Source of the DNA: Vitrella brassicaformis
Lineage: Eukaryota > Sar > Vitrellaceae
Reading direction: 5' to 3'
Length of the DNA: 37,430 nt
NCBI GenBank assembly: GCA_001179505.1
Contig: CDMY01000644.1
Span: 1-37,430 of the forward strand
Made by a program: the position numbers and the translations under genes. This document shows positions 1-11,800 of the stretch, piece after piece (position 1 is the first letter of the stretch; every line of letters starts with the position of its first letter). The notes beneath the pieces are model-generated. The model had not been told where the DNA came from and did no database searches. It saw nothing but the letters and a program-made list of their open reading frames with translations.

Positions 1-412
1 CTCCACACTCCCCGCGTAGTTGTCCCTGGCCTGTCTTGCTTCAGTGTCGCGGAGGTTGTACGGCATCACCCAGGCTCCCCCGAGTGTCGCCCCGACTCAT
101 CCGAGTGGAGCACACGAGGATGCATACCTGAGTTCAATTATCCCAGTCAGCCTTTTTGCATCTCCGGTGCGCCTCCTGCCGATGTCGACCTCCTCCGATG
201 AATCGCATGTCGCCAGGGCCGTCAGGGGGAGGCGGAGCTGATGCCGTGCTCCATCTTATGCCTCCATGGCTTCCTGGGATGGATAAACCCCCTTGCCATC
301 ATGCGAGCTTTCGTAAGTGTGCAACTTCCCTCTCATCTGCGAGCTCAGAATATGTCGGTCGACTTCATTCCCTCCTGCGGCGAGACGTTCGTATTATGGT
401 TGGTTAGCATCG
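1..412. other. Region upstream of the TMEM230-like gene
   Basis: No recognisable protein is encoded here. The stretch ends at the start codon of the TMEM230-like gene. A good donor (GTAAGT at 308-313 area, after an upstream ATG at 301) and a possible acceptor (GGTTAG ending at 408) would allow a roughly 95-nt intron in the 5' untranslated region. That is only a suggestion from the splice-like signals. The window edge cuts whatever lies further left. Confidence 0.3.
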
Positions 413-811
413 ATGGCACAAGTATTGCAGGAAGAGCTTGATCCCGACGCGCCACAGTTCGCCATGGAGGTCCCTCCGCCGCCAAAGGTCCCATGGAAGA
501 CAGTCGGCATGGTACAGCGCACAGCACACAAGGAAGGACAGACACAAGGTGACAAACCATCACGCCATGACCTCCATGTGTGTCTTGTTTGTTTTGTGTT
601 TCAGGCGCTCCTGCTCTTCACGATGGGCACGACGCTGCTGCTGATGGGCACGGGGACGTTCTTCCGCACCGGCGTGAGTGCGGCGACCCCTTTGTTGGTG
701 CTGGGGTCGATATGCTTCATCCCGGGGTCGTACTACACGTTCATGTTTATCCAGATCTTCAGGGGAGTGCCAGGGTACACCTACCTCGACATACCCAGCT
801 ATGACGACTGA
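413..811 (+). CDS. TMEM230: TMEM230-like small membrane protein (DUF872 family)
   Basis: Two exons, 413-511 and 605-811, give a protein of 101 residues. The first exon encodes a short acidic and proline-rich cytosolic head. The second encodes two hydrophobic segments and ends in a tail reading GYTYLDIPSYDD, close to the conserved end of TMEM230 proteins (glycine-tyrosine, then DIP and DD). The FIPGSYYTF stretch before it also fits that family. TMEM230 proteins sit in endosomal and secretory vesicles and are linked to vesicle traffic; that role is family knowledge. The 93-nt intron (512-604) is a multiple of three and has no stop, so an unspliced reading would add 31 residues between head and membrane part. 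I prefer the spliced form because GTACAG and TTTCAG fit as splice sites and the insert looks unlike protein. The next downstream gene is convergent. Confidence 0.8.
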   Translation: MAQVLQEELDPDAPQFAMEVPPPPKVPWKTVGMVQRTAHKEGQTQGDKPSRHDLHVCLVCFVFQALLLFTMGTTLLLMGTGTFFRTGVSAATPLLVLGSICFIPGSYYTFMFIQIFRGVPGYTYLDIPSYDD

Positions 812-2923
812 CGGGCGGGCTCTTGAGGACGGCTGATGGGTGGGAGGGGTCTCTTGGGAGGGCTTGTCCTTGTCTGTCTCTTTTTTCCTTCTTCTCTTGT
901 GTGTGGTCGTCAGCGGCCGTCTTTTTCTGACTGTCTCTCTCGCTGACCTGTATCTGTGAGAGTGTTTGTGTGGAAGGATGTGGTGACCTCTGCTCAGTGT
1001 CTGAACGTCCCAGTTTGTCATCACTGTTGTCATCATTCAGCAGTAGCAATGTTGTCAATCATAGAGTGCGACAGCACTACGATCACGTCCCGACACCCAC
1101 GCGCACACGCACTCAGACACACGCACATATACCGACACACAGACACACGGATAGACTTCACTCATGAGCAACAATCGGCATGTTCTCAGCTCATGGCCCA
1201 TCAGTGTCTATCAGGGCTGAGTGAGAATGCCATCAACATCCACATCATGGTATCAATGTCATACACTACACGCCCTGCACCGAATGCACAAAGATGCATT
1301 CTGTCGTGTGTTCCCTGCACCCGGCCCACCTCACCCGGCAACCCACCCCATCCCATCCCCCTCCCCGCCCTCCCACCTATCTGTCTGTCTGGATCAATCA
1401 AACTCTCCTCATGGGGGCACTTAGAAGGCACACATTTCTCGTCTCCCACTGTAGTGATACTCTCAGCCAGCCAGCCAGGACCAAGTGAGTAAGGCATAGC
1501 ATAGAGTCGGCAGGGTCGCACTGCCTGGACAAGGTTGTGTTTCTAGATGCGGGTGGGTTGTCAATACACAGCCGATGGGTTTGTGTGGCTTTGCCTCAAC
1601 TGGTCTGTAGTCGAGGTCGCAGTGGATCGTGCCTCGTGACCACGAACCATCGGTACCTCCACAAGACCGGCAAAGGCAAAACAAGGCACAGCAGCAAATT
1701 AGATAAGCACATTCATGAGTGGCGGTGGCGAGCTCGAGAAATCGGCTGCATCCGTCACAGCACACCTCTCCCTCGCTCTCCCTCCCCTCTCTCTCTCTCT
1801 CTGTGTGTGTGTGTGATCACTGTCTAGCTGCATTTCTGTCGGTTGGTTCATCAAAATCAGCCGCTCTCGTACCAACCACGTCCGTACGCGTAGATAGGCA
1901 TACAGCGGGCTGTCTGTGCCCATGCACACACATACTGGCAAACAATACCCTCTTCTCTTGACAGAAACAACCCCCCCCCACCCCAACCCCCCCCCATCTC
2001 CCTCTAGTCAGTCCCCTGCCCGCGCAAGAAAGTGCTGTACACCCCAGACCACAAGAGACAAGAGAAGGGAGGAGGACCGACAGGTTGTCAGCTGATGGAT
2101 GGAGGAAACCCACAGGCGTACGCACATCCATCCATCCATCCGTTCAGGCCAGGTCAGTGCCAGGTCGGTATCGATCAAGTCAGTGCGGTTCTGTGTGTGT
2201 GTCGTGTCGAGTCAAGTCATGTGGTGGCCTCTCTGGCTCCCTGTCTGTCTGTCTGTCTCCCTGGAAAAACGGGTGTGAAAGGCCTCTTCACGCGCATACT
2301 TCTTTCATCACATCTGTTCACACAAGAGGGCACACGTGTCTCTCTAGAAGCGAATGTCCCCTTGTTGCCTCTCTTGTGGACCCGTAAAGTCCAGGTCACC
2401 TTCGAATGTGTCACTTCGTCCTTGTACGGCTGAAGCGGCGGATTCGATGCCGCCCATGACCTGCCGGGCCGACAGAGAGAGGCAGCCATCGCCAATCTCA
2501 CCCCTGTACCAGCAGCAGCACCCGCAGCAACCAAAACGCCTATGTGTGTATGTAAGTGTCATCACCACAGCCGGTAGCAAGTAACAATTATGTAGAGGCA
2601 AAACCGCCCTCCCTCCCTCCCTCTCTCCGTCGGTCAGCTCTCGCGGCCGGCCACTGGTGTGGCGGCGGCACTGCGATCTATCACAGACACCCAGACACAT
2701 CAGCCACACACGTCCACACCCAGGTAGATGATCGACACAAACCCTCCCCTGCTCCCTCCCCTCCCTCATCATCCCAATAGCTAGCAAAACAAACACCGCC
2801 TCCCTCCCTCCCTCCCTCCACTCTCCACGTCTCTTCGAGACCAGTAAGTCAGCCAGTGAGTGCTCTCAGCTCTCAGCTCTCTCCCACACATAACACACAC
2901 GTAAGTTGCATGTCTGTCCATGA
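812..2923. other. Intergenic region between convergent genes, no gene seen
   Basis: The 2.1 kb between two convergent stop codons holds no reading frame that I can tie to a family or to a convincing splice chain. It contains simple sequence: a CT run passing into TG near 1787-1815, C-rich stretches near 1970-2000, CCAT repeats near 2128-2142 and CCCT repeats near 2800-2820. It probably contains both 3' untranslated regions. A short lineage-specific gene cannot be excluded. Confidence 0.5.
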
Positions 2924-5252
2924 TCAGGTCTTGCACAGCTCATTGAAGAACTCCAGGTTGAAGTAGTAACGGCGATTCGCCGTGTAGTGCGGGCCGTCAT
3001 ACGCACCAGCCGGCAGACCAACACCAACACCACCACCAGCACCAGCAGGAGGGCCAAAATTGTGGGGGGCGGTGGCGGGGTCGCCCTGGCTGTTGCTGCT
3101 GGTGTTGCCGTCGGCTGCTGCTGCTGCTGTTGGGGCAGTTGAGGTGTCGGGATTGGCGCCGCGGGGCTCCTGTGTGGTTTGTGTGGGGGCGGTGGGTGGG
3201 CCGTCGATGGGGACATCATAGACGATGAACCTGAGAGGAGCATGAGCAGCAGAGAGAGAGAGAGAGAGGGGTGCGTGCATGTTTCTGTCGATCGACGACA
3301 GTGTCTGTCTCGAGTCATCGCCCACCTGACGGGCTGCTGCCCCCAGAAGCGTTTGAGTTCGATGTTGCCCACGCCGGGCACCTTCACCGTCCGCCACCGA
3401 ATCAGGTCGCAGTACATGCTGACATGCACACACACACGGTGATGCACAACAATTCCCATCCGCTGCCCCCTCTCCCATCCCGTCCCGACTCACACACCTG
3501 TAGAATGAGAAGGTGTACACGTGTTTGGTGTCGAAGAAGATCCGCGGGTCGCGACCCTCCTCCTCGCCCTCACCATCCCCAGCACCATCCCTCCGTCCGT
3601 GGTGGGCCACCACGGGACGCCTCAGGTCCACATTGACACCAGCACCAGCACCATTGTCGTCGGCGTCTTGCTGCTCCTCGGCATACGAGTAGTGGTGGGG
3701 TGAGGGCGGCAGCGAGTGGATGTTGTTGTGATGGTGGTGGTGATGGTGGGGCTTCCTGTGCGCGAAGGGGTTGTGCCGCCGCCCCCGGGGCAGGAACCGC
3801 TCGCGGCGAGCGATGCGCGCCTCGTCACTCTCAGGGATGTCCTGAAGACACCCACCACACGAACACAGCAAACACACGAAATGACAGATGGGGAGGGGAG
3901 GTGGCCAAAATGGGGAGGTGTCGGATACCGACCTGTCCGAGTGTGGGCGGGGGTTGGTCGAGCGGCGTGGCGGCCATCCTGTCGGCGTAGAAGGCCAGTG
4001 GGTAGACGATGTGCGGGCACTCGAGGTCACACACGCCGTCTTGCGATGCCGGGCTCTCGTTGCCGAACGACCAGTGGAACAGACGACCAACGGGAAACGT
4101 CTTGACGAAGGCCAAAATCAGACGACTCAAACCTGACACAAACAAAGTCGGGCACTTCACTCAGGTGTGTCGGCCTGGTGTGGTGTAGAGTGCGTGCGCA
4201 CCAGCCATGAGGAAGTCGAGGCTCATTTTCTTGTCGATTTCTCCGCCGAAGTAGACGATGCCCCTGGGCTGCTGCTTGAACCGGCCCTGCAGCTGGATCT
4301 CGAACATGCGCTGCCGGCCCCTGAAGTGGTACGCCCAGTAAGGGTCCAATGGGTCTGTCCGCACCAGCAGCAGAAAGCGACCCTGTGCACAGAGAGAGAG
4401 AGAGAGAGGCAATCCATCGGATGGGAAGGTCTGTATTGGGTGTGTGGCGGACTCACGGACCTTGAACCACTCATTCTCGAACTCGATGGGCACTCTGGCG
4501 TTGACGGGGCAATCGACCGGCCCCCCCGCCACAGCGAAGTTCCTCATCCTAATGTGAGGCAGCGACGGCGGCGCACTCATTGCCACCTTCCTAGTCACGG
4601 TGGAGGCCTCGCCCCCCTCCGCCACTGTGTGTGTCCGGCCGTGTGTGGGCGACTTGTCGGCCTCCTTGTCGTCGCCCTGCGACTCGCCCGACGAGCAAGA
4701 CACCGCCACCGAGTTGTTGTCGGCCGTCGTGGGCGAGCTGCCGCCGGTGTCCTTGCTGTTGACCGAGACCGACAGACTCGCCGCCCTCTCGCCCTCTAAA
4801 GCTGAAATGAGACTCGACGGGGACCCACCGCTGTCGCCGCTCTCGTATTGGCTCAGCGGGCGGCCGGGGGAGTGGGGTGCGCTGTTGTTGATGTTGGCAG
4901 TGACGGACGGGGTGGGCAGATGGACCTGCAGATGGGGGCGGGAGGAGGTCGTGAACGGGCTCTCTGAGTCGCTGCTGAACTCACGAGCTGCATCCACACG
5001 CACACACAAGGTGGACCAGCACGTCCATTTGGGATCCGTTCCCTCCACTCCCCTGTAGGTACCCGGCGGCGAGTAGTCTCCCTTGATGGGTCGTGGTGAG
5101 GGTGACATACACGTGCGACTGGGAGGGGAAAATGCATCGCCGGTCGATCTCCTGATGCCCGACGCGGTGACAGGTGCGTGAGGTCGGCAGGGACGCCGCG
5201 CGCGTGGCGATGGCGAACCGAGCGACATCGGTGAGGACGATTCTAATGCCAT
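2924..5252 (-). CDS. DUF1769 domain protein (UPF0590/Duc1-like)
   Basis: Exons on the minus strand: 5252-5063, 4987-4461, 4382-4202, 4132-3933, 3841-3498, 3418-3326 and 3230-2924, giving about 613 residues. The N-terminal ~220 residues are Ser/Pro-rich and probably disordered. The domain follows: FEIQLQGRFK near residue 260, then FGNE and the VYPLAFYADR region, a His-rich loop (7 His) with an Asp/Gly-rich loop, YTFSFY, IRWRTVKVPG, FWGQQPVRFIVYDV, and a C-terminal YYFNLEFFNEL. This order of motifs is that of the DUF1769 family of fungi and protists. One fungal member (fission yeast Duc1) has been linked to plasma-membrane phosphoinositides, so a cortical role is possible but unproven. The introns at 5062-4988 and 4460-4383 are multiples of three without stops, so their removal is inferred from splice sites and TG-rich content. 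An ATG at 5252 is chosen. Confidence 0.82.
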
Positions 5253-5743
5253 TGTCGCGCAGGGGGAAGCGCAGGGAGAGGGAAAAACGCGAGCAGGAGA
5301 GAATTGCCGATTAGCTCGCACATGAAGGAAGAGGTGAAGGGCTTGGGGGTGTGAGTGCCTGTTTGATGCTCCTGTTCATAGCTGAAGTCACTGCGTGTAC
5401 AAGCTGAGCGAGTCACGTACATGGCATGCATTGAAACACACACACGCACACACACACAAACACAGAGAGAGAGACAGAGTCAGAGTCAGTCGACGCTAGA
5501 GTCAGTCAGACGGGGGGAAAATCCAGCCGGTCGGCTGGGAATCTAATCCATCCCATCCCACTCACTCACCCACACGCCCCTCGTCCCCATCCATCCATCC
5601 ATCCGTCCACCACACCGCCCGCAACCACCACAAATACGAAAAAGTCCACATCAGCCACACACACATCCCTCCCGAGTGTGCCGAACATGGGATGGAAGGA
5701 CGGGGAGAGCAGTGCCGCGGAACAGATGGCTGTTGTCAGTGAG
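5253..5743. other. Intergenic spacer between tandem minus-strand genes
   Basis: This 491-bp spacer separates the end of the two-RRM gene from the start of the DUF1769 gene on the same strand. It has a CA/GA-rich stretch at about 5438-5490 and CCAT repeats at 5588-5605. It must hold the promoter of the DUF1769 gene and the 3' end of its neighbour. I see no coding region. Confidence 0.5.
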
Positions 5744-8392
5744 TCAGGCGGTCGTGGCGTTTGGTGCCTCTGCTGTCGGCTGCGTCGTGGCCTGGCCGTT
5801 GGCAGTGGCCACAGGCGCAGGCGCAGGCGCAGCGCTGGGTGCCGTGGGGACGGTTGGCACCGTGTATGTGGCTGTGGTGGCTGGGTATGCAGCAGCAGCG
5901 ACGCCGGCTGGGACGGTTGTCTGTTGCTGGTGGCCGGCCACTTGTGCTGCAGCCGCCTGCTGCTGCTGCTGTTGCTGCCCCGCCATGCCGTACATGTCAT
6001 ACATGCCCGCCCACGCACCATAACCGCCCGCACCGTAACCAAAGCTCTGAACACACACACGCGCAACACGCAACACATCCATCTCTCCTGCCGTCCAGTT
6101 TGTCTCTCTCTCTCCTTCGGCTTACCGCGTATGGGTTGTATGTGTATGGATCGACCGGCGTCGCCGTGGTGCCAGTGGCTGTGGCCGCCCCACCGCCACC
6201 CGCCCCCGCCACCCCCACCCCTCCCACAGCGGCGGGCATCTGCCCCACCTGACCCCACGCCTGCGCGCTGCCCCTCATCGGCCCATACCCCATGGAGCCC
6301 ATGGCAGCCATACCTGCCGCGGCGGGCATGCCTGCAGCCGCCATGCCGGCCATGGGTATGCCCCCCGCAGCGTAGGGCATGTAAGGCATCGTGCCGTAGG
6401 GCATGGCTGCTGCGCCGTACGGCATCATCATGGATGCGGTGGCGGGGCTGCTGTACGAGTAGTCGGTGTCGGGACGCTTGGGGATGCGCACGCCGCGGGA
6501 AATGAGATCGTGGATCTTGGAGTCGCGGTTGCTGCATTGCACATGAGATGAGTGAGAAGACGCCCATGGATCGGCCCCTGTGTGGTGTGTGTTGGGTTGC
6601 TTTGCTTGGTTACAGAGAGCGGGACGGCTGGTTTGAGAACTGCACGTCCAGCAACACGCCATTGAAATTGAAACCTGATGGCAAGGCAAGGCAAGGCAAG
6701 GCAAGATGGATGGATCGATGGACGGGACCAACGCACAGACACACACAATCAGCGCAATCAGCAAGGAAGCACACCCACTCTCCCGCGTATTGTATTGCTG
6801 CGCGTCTCATTGTCTGCGCCCAGGAGCTCACCGTTGAGTCCTTTGAGGGCCTTCTCCGCATCGCGGAGGTCGAAATACTGGACGAACTTCTCACTGACAC
6901 ATACACCCCACACGACACAACACAACTTTTACCTTACCACAGCCGTCCTTTCTATCTCCGCTTCTGCTGTGTGTGTGCGCTTACGCCTCTCTCTTTCTGT
7001 TGGGCGTGACTTTCTTGACGGCCCCGAAGGCGGTGAAGAGCTCCCGGTACTGCTCCACCGAGTTGATGTCGATGAAGTTGCGGTCCGCAGTGGCGGGACG
7101 CACAAACAATGTGCCCTGGAGACAGACAGCACAACACACACAGAGGAGATGTCGGTCGGTCGGTCGGTCGGTGTCCCAGGCTGACCTGGTTCTCCTCACG
7201 CCCCCCGTCAGGCCTTCCCGAAGAGAACTGCGCGTCTATCTGCACACATCACACACAGAGAGACAGACGACAAGCGAGGCAACACACGTGAGACAAGCAA
7301 GGTAGGAGTCAAAGGAGCACGAAGCAAGTCACTCCACTCATCCACTCACAAACACACGGGCAGACGGAATCGGGCGGTCAGGCATGGAGTGTCGTGCTCG
7401 GTGTCGTGTCTTGAGCTGGGCTGAGCTGTTCTCCTCCTGTCGATCGCCGTGTGTGCCCCCCACCGTGCCCTGCCCGTGTCATCAAGTACGTGCTGTGTCT
7501 GCCGTGCCGTGTGAGTGTTCCGCCATTCGACCCGTCAATTCACTCAGGCAGTGGACGTGCTCCGTGTTGTGTGTGTCGTGGGGTGTCGTGGCCGCTCGCT
7601 GTGGTGCTGTGCTGTGGTGTGCACAGTGAGTGCTACTTGACCTTCGATGTTGTTCAAGCAGCAAGGAAGGAAGAAAGGAACAAGGAGCGACTGCTCGACT
7701 TGACCCGACTCGACTCGACTCGACTCGATTGACGGCTGGGCTGTTCCGCTCCGTGGTGATGTCAGCTCAGCTCGCCACCCACAGCCACACGCATGCACCC
7801 TCTCCCCCCGGCAGATTCGCACATACCGATTTGCCGCCGAACTCCTTTGCCTTCAGACCCTTGCGGGCCTCCTCGGCTGCACGGAGGTCAAACTGAAGCA
7901 TCGAACGCCACACACACAAACAACTTGGCATGGGTGCGTGTCTGTGTCTGTGTGTCTCTCTGCGTGTGTGAGGTGGCTTACGTATTCGATGAAGGCCATG
8001 CCTTTGGTCGAGATGTTGATGAAGTTCTTGATGTCGCCCCACTCCTCGGCGGCCTTCCTGATCTCCTCGTCGCTCACGTCACTCGGCATCTTGCTCAGAC
8101 ACACTACTCGAGTCACAAACGCCTCCTACACACACACACGCACACACACCCATCACACAAGCACACGTACGTGTCAACCAACGCCCCTCCCCGACCATAT
8201 TGGGATCATCTGCAGGCACCACACACACACACGCGCAGACACAAGGAGCGTACACGTCATATCGGCGGATCCCCTTCCTCTCGCTCGTTGGGCCTTACCC
8301 CAGGTGAGTGGCTGCGATGGTGCAGCGGAGTCAGTCGTGCCGCCCGCAGCAGCATCTGCCGGGCGGTCATACGGACCTGTACGGTAGCTCAT
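5744..8392 (-). CDS. Two-RRM RNA-binding protein with Met/Gly/Ala- and Gln-rich tail
   Basis: Ten exons: 8392-8299, 8209-8196, 8125-7982, 7892-7827, 7239-7186, 7115-6985, 6893-6832, 6674-6614, 6531-6126 and 6046-5744, giving 444 residues. RRM1 covers about residues 42-112, with RNP2-like VVCLSKMP and RNP1-like KGMAFIEY. RRM2 covers about 125-205, with TLFVRP and EKFVQYF, and an acidic/basic helix DLRDAEKALKGLNG. The pairing of two RRMs with an AEKALKGLNG helix recalls Mei2-like and related RNA-binding proteins, but I cannot name the subfamily. After residue 210 the chain becomes low-complexity: Met-Pro-Tyr and Gly-Met-Ala repeats, then a run of seven Gln and an Ala/Thr/Pro-rich end. Such tails favour condensates in other RNA-binding proteins. 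Exon 2 is only 14 nt and is inferred because it alone restores frame. RPB1 diverges from this gene across 470 bp. Confidence 0.85.
6681..6705. repeat. GCAAG pentanucleotide repeat next to a splice acceptor
   Basis: Five copies of GCAAG lie in an intron of the two-RRM gene. On the gene's strand this reads as CTTGC units directly before the acceptor of the exon that starts at 6674, so the repeat may serve as its pyrimidine tract. Confidence 0.8.
7151..7173. repeat. TCGG tetranucleotide repeat
   Basis: About five tandem TCGG units lie in an intron of the two-RRM gene, just downstream (in gene sense) of the exon 7239-7186. Confidence 0.8.
7706..7730. repeat. CGACT pentanucleotide repeat
   Basis: Four perfect CGACT units followed by CGATT lie in the longest intron (7826-7240) of the two-RRM gene. 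No exon was needed in that 587-nt intron to keep the reading frame. Confidence 0.8.
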
Positions 8393-8862
8393 CACGAGTG
8401 TTTATTGCCTCCTTCCCTCTAGCCCTTCTCCCTCCCCTTTTTGCCAAGCTTGCAGCTGAGCTCGCATTCGACGGTGCCAAGAGAAATCGGCGGCGAAGAA
8501 GCGTTGTGTCGTTGTTGCGCGGCACGATGTCGCCTTCCGCCGGCGGATTCTGATCTGTCTCTGCGCGTTCCGACAGGCGGCGGATCTGTCTGTCGAGTGC
8601 TTCCATCCTCCCTCCCTGTAAGGTGAGTGGAGCAGGCATCTGCTGAGAGCGAGGCAGAGGCAGGCAATAGCTGACCAGGCGAGCACCCGGCAGCTTGTTC
8701 ACTCGCGTGTTCAGCCAGCCAGCCAGCCAGCAAGGCTGACAGAAGATGCGATGCGTGTGTGATGGGCATGGTTCTTCATTCACGGCTGTCTTGTGATGAT
8801 GTTGGTGTGTGTTCGTTCGGTCAGGAGTGCTGAGTGACTGAGTGAAGGAGTGTGTCGTCACG
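8393..8862. promoter_or_regulatory. Divergent promoter region, RRM gene and RPB1
   Basis: The 470 bp between two divergent start codons must carry both promoters and both 5' untranslated regions. A long frame on each strand is open here but none resembles a known protein. CAGC/CAGCCAGC repeats occur at 8714-8734. I see no clear TATA box. Confidence 0.5.
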
Positions 8863-11800
8863 ATGACGACGGCGTCCGACCTGAACAACCCCTTCAGTCG
8901 GGCGGAGCTCAAGCGGGTCAAGGAGATCCAGTTCGGGGTGCTCTCGCCGCAACAACTGGTACGCAAACACAGCCTGGAGCCTATTCCTCCTTGACTGACG
9001 TCTGTGCAATTGTTTTCTCTCTGATGGTGTCATTCGTTGATTCACTTCACTCACTGATGATTGGCTGGTTGCTTCATTCATTCAGCAAGCGATGTCGGTG
9101 TGCAAGGTGGAGCACGCCGAGATGTACGAGAAGGGTCTGCCGAAGCGTGGCGGCCTGCAGGACCCCCGCATGGGCACCATTGACTTCCGCGTGGCGTGTG
9201 AGACCTGCGGCATGAGCCAGTACGAGTGCCCAGGACACTTCGGCCACCTCGAGCTCGCCAAACCCATGTACCTCCCCGGTCAGTGACACACCCAACCACC
9301 GACCCACAGCACCCCATCCAAAACGCACCTTCTCTGCGTGTTGTGTCTGTCGGTGTCTGTGGGTGTCTGTCAGGGTACATCAAGACGGTGCTGAAGGTGC
9401 TGCGGTGCGTGTGCTACAGCTGCAGCCGTATCTTGGTCAACCACGGCGACGCCAAGGTCAAGCGAATCCTCAAAGGGCGGCTGGCGGGCCCCAAGTTCAA
9501 CAAGGAGCGGCTCGCGTACGTCATGAAACTCGCCAACAGCGTCAAGAAGTGCGATTTCCAGGAGGACACGACAGAGGAGAACCAGGCGTCCGGGCTGCAG
9601 TCGGGCGGGTGCGGGAGCCGCCAGCCCAAGTACAGCCGCACGGGGGTGCAGATCGTGCTGGAGTGGAAAAAGGACGACAAAGACATGGAGGACGAACCGG
9701 ACCCTGGCGACGACGAGGAACGGGTAAGCGAAGCGGGCCGGGCGTCCAAGGGGTGCGTGTGGTGTGGTGTGGTGTGAATGTCTGTGTGTGGGACTGGGTT
9801 GGTGTAGGACTCCAAGAGGAACCTCACTGCCGAGGAGGCGCACGCCATTCTGAAAAGGATATCGCCGTAAGCTGCCCAGATACACGCTTGGCGACCACCA
9901 AGGGCAAATACACCTGTGCTTCCATCTGTGTGTCAGTGAGGACATGGAGACGCTCGGCTTCGACCCCGTGCGGTCGCAGCCTGCCTGGATGATCTGCAGC
10001 ATTCTCCCAATACCGCCGCCCGCCGTCAGGCCATCCGTCCTGGTCAGTCAGTCAGTCAACACAACACACCCAACGCACACACCACACACAACACACACAC
10101 GCGTCCATCCATCCATCCATGCATCGTGTGTGTGTCTGCTGATGGTTCACACACAGTTTGGTGGGTCTGATCGGTCTGAGGATGACCTGACCAACAAGCT
10201 CAACGACATTGTCAAGATCAACGCTGTCGTCAAGAAACAGGAAAACAGCGGCGCACCCGTGCACATTGTCAATGGTGAGCTGAGCTCACCCTCCAGCACA
10301 CGACACGGAGCGAGATAGAGGGAGGCATGTGCGTGTATGTGTTGCTGTGGTTGGTCTCAGAGTACGCCAAGACGCTGCAGTGGCACATCATCACGCTCAT
10401 TGACAACGGCATCCCAGGCCTTCCTGTGGCCGCAACACGATCCAAGAAACCCATCAAGGTCACTCACTCCACCGCCACACGCGCCAACAAAGGCAGACCA
10501 CATTCCCTTCTCTCGTGCATGCATCAGGCAATCCGAGCGCGTCTGAAGGGCAAGGAAGGCCGGCTCCGTGGCAACCTGATGGGCAAGCGCTGCGACTTTT
10601 CGGCGCGTACGGTCATCACGGGCGACCCTAACCTGGCCATCGACCAGGTGGGTGTGCCGCGGTCGATCGCCATGAACCTCACATTCCCCGAGACCGTCAC
10701 CGCTCACAACATACATGAGCTCAAGGTCTGTCAGCACACACACAGACACACGGGGAGAAAGAGCCGAAGCGTTCACGTGTGTGTGTTGTGCAGCGGTTGG
10801 TGGCCAACGGCCCGAATGAGTGGCCCGGTGCGCGGTTCATCGTGAGGGACGACGGCACGAGATACGACCTCAGACACACCAGGGGGTCGGCGGAGCAGTC
10901 GCTGGAGTACGGCTACAAGGTGGAGCGGCACATGCGCGACGATGATCTGGTGCTATTCAACCGGCAGCCCTCACTGCACAAAATGTCCATCATGGGACAC
11001 AGGTCCGTCTCCGTCTCCGTCCGTCCATCTGCCCACACAGCCATTGATGTGTGTGTGTGTGTGCGTGTGGATGGGTGTGTGGATGGCATGTTTGCAGGGT
11101 GAAGGTACTGCCGTACTCGACGTTCCGTCTCAATCTGTCCGTGACGCCGCCGTACAACGCCGATTTCGATGGCGATGAGATGAACATGCACCTGGCACAG
11201 ACACATGAGACACGGTAGGTGGGCTGGGATGGGTGGCTGGGCACATCGATGTGTGGATGGATGGATTGATGTGCAGGAGTGAGATCAAGCACCTGATGCA
11301 GGTGCCCAGGCAGATCGTCTCCCCTCAGGGCAACAAACCCGTCATGGGCATCATTCAGGCACGCACGCCCTCACAGACCCACAGAGAGAGAGAAAGATAG
11401 AGACTGCTATATCATTTGTTCTCTGTGTCTCTACGTGTGCAGGATTCCTTGCTGGGCATCAGCAAGTTCACCCGGCGCGACACGTTCCTCGACAAGGCGA
11501 TGCTCATGAACCTTCTCATGTGGCTGCCCGACTGGGACGGAAATATACCCACACCCGCCATACTCAAGTATACCCATAACACCCAAACACTCCCAATCCC
11601 ATCCCAATCTGTGCGCGTGGTGGGTGCGGTGTATGGCGTCTGTGTGTGTGCCTGTTGTATGTGCAGGCCGGAGTGTCTGTGGACGGCCAAGCAGGTGATA
11701 TCTCTGCTGCTGCAGGACGAGCGCATCAATCTGCAGCGGCCGGGCAACAGGGCCGGAGAGAAAGAAAACCCAAACTTCTCGGCGTCTGACGGACACGTAC

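Noticed and set aside
560-1036. Long open frame on the minus strand across the TMEM230-like gene
   Set aside because: It is antisense to a recognisable gene and its sequence is dominated by Arg/His/Lys, as expected from a shadow of GC-rich code.
1787-1815. CT run passing into TG considered as an acceptor of an unseen gene
   Set aside because: No downstream frame connects to a plausible exon chain on either strand.
7152-7172. Tandem TCGG units considered as a CRISPR-like or regulatory array
   Set aside because: The units are four bases long without spacers, in an intron; it is a microsatellite.
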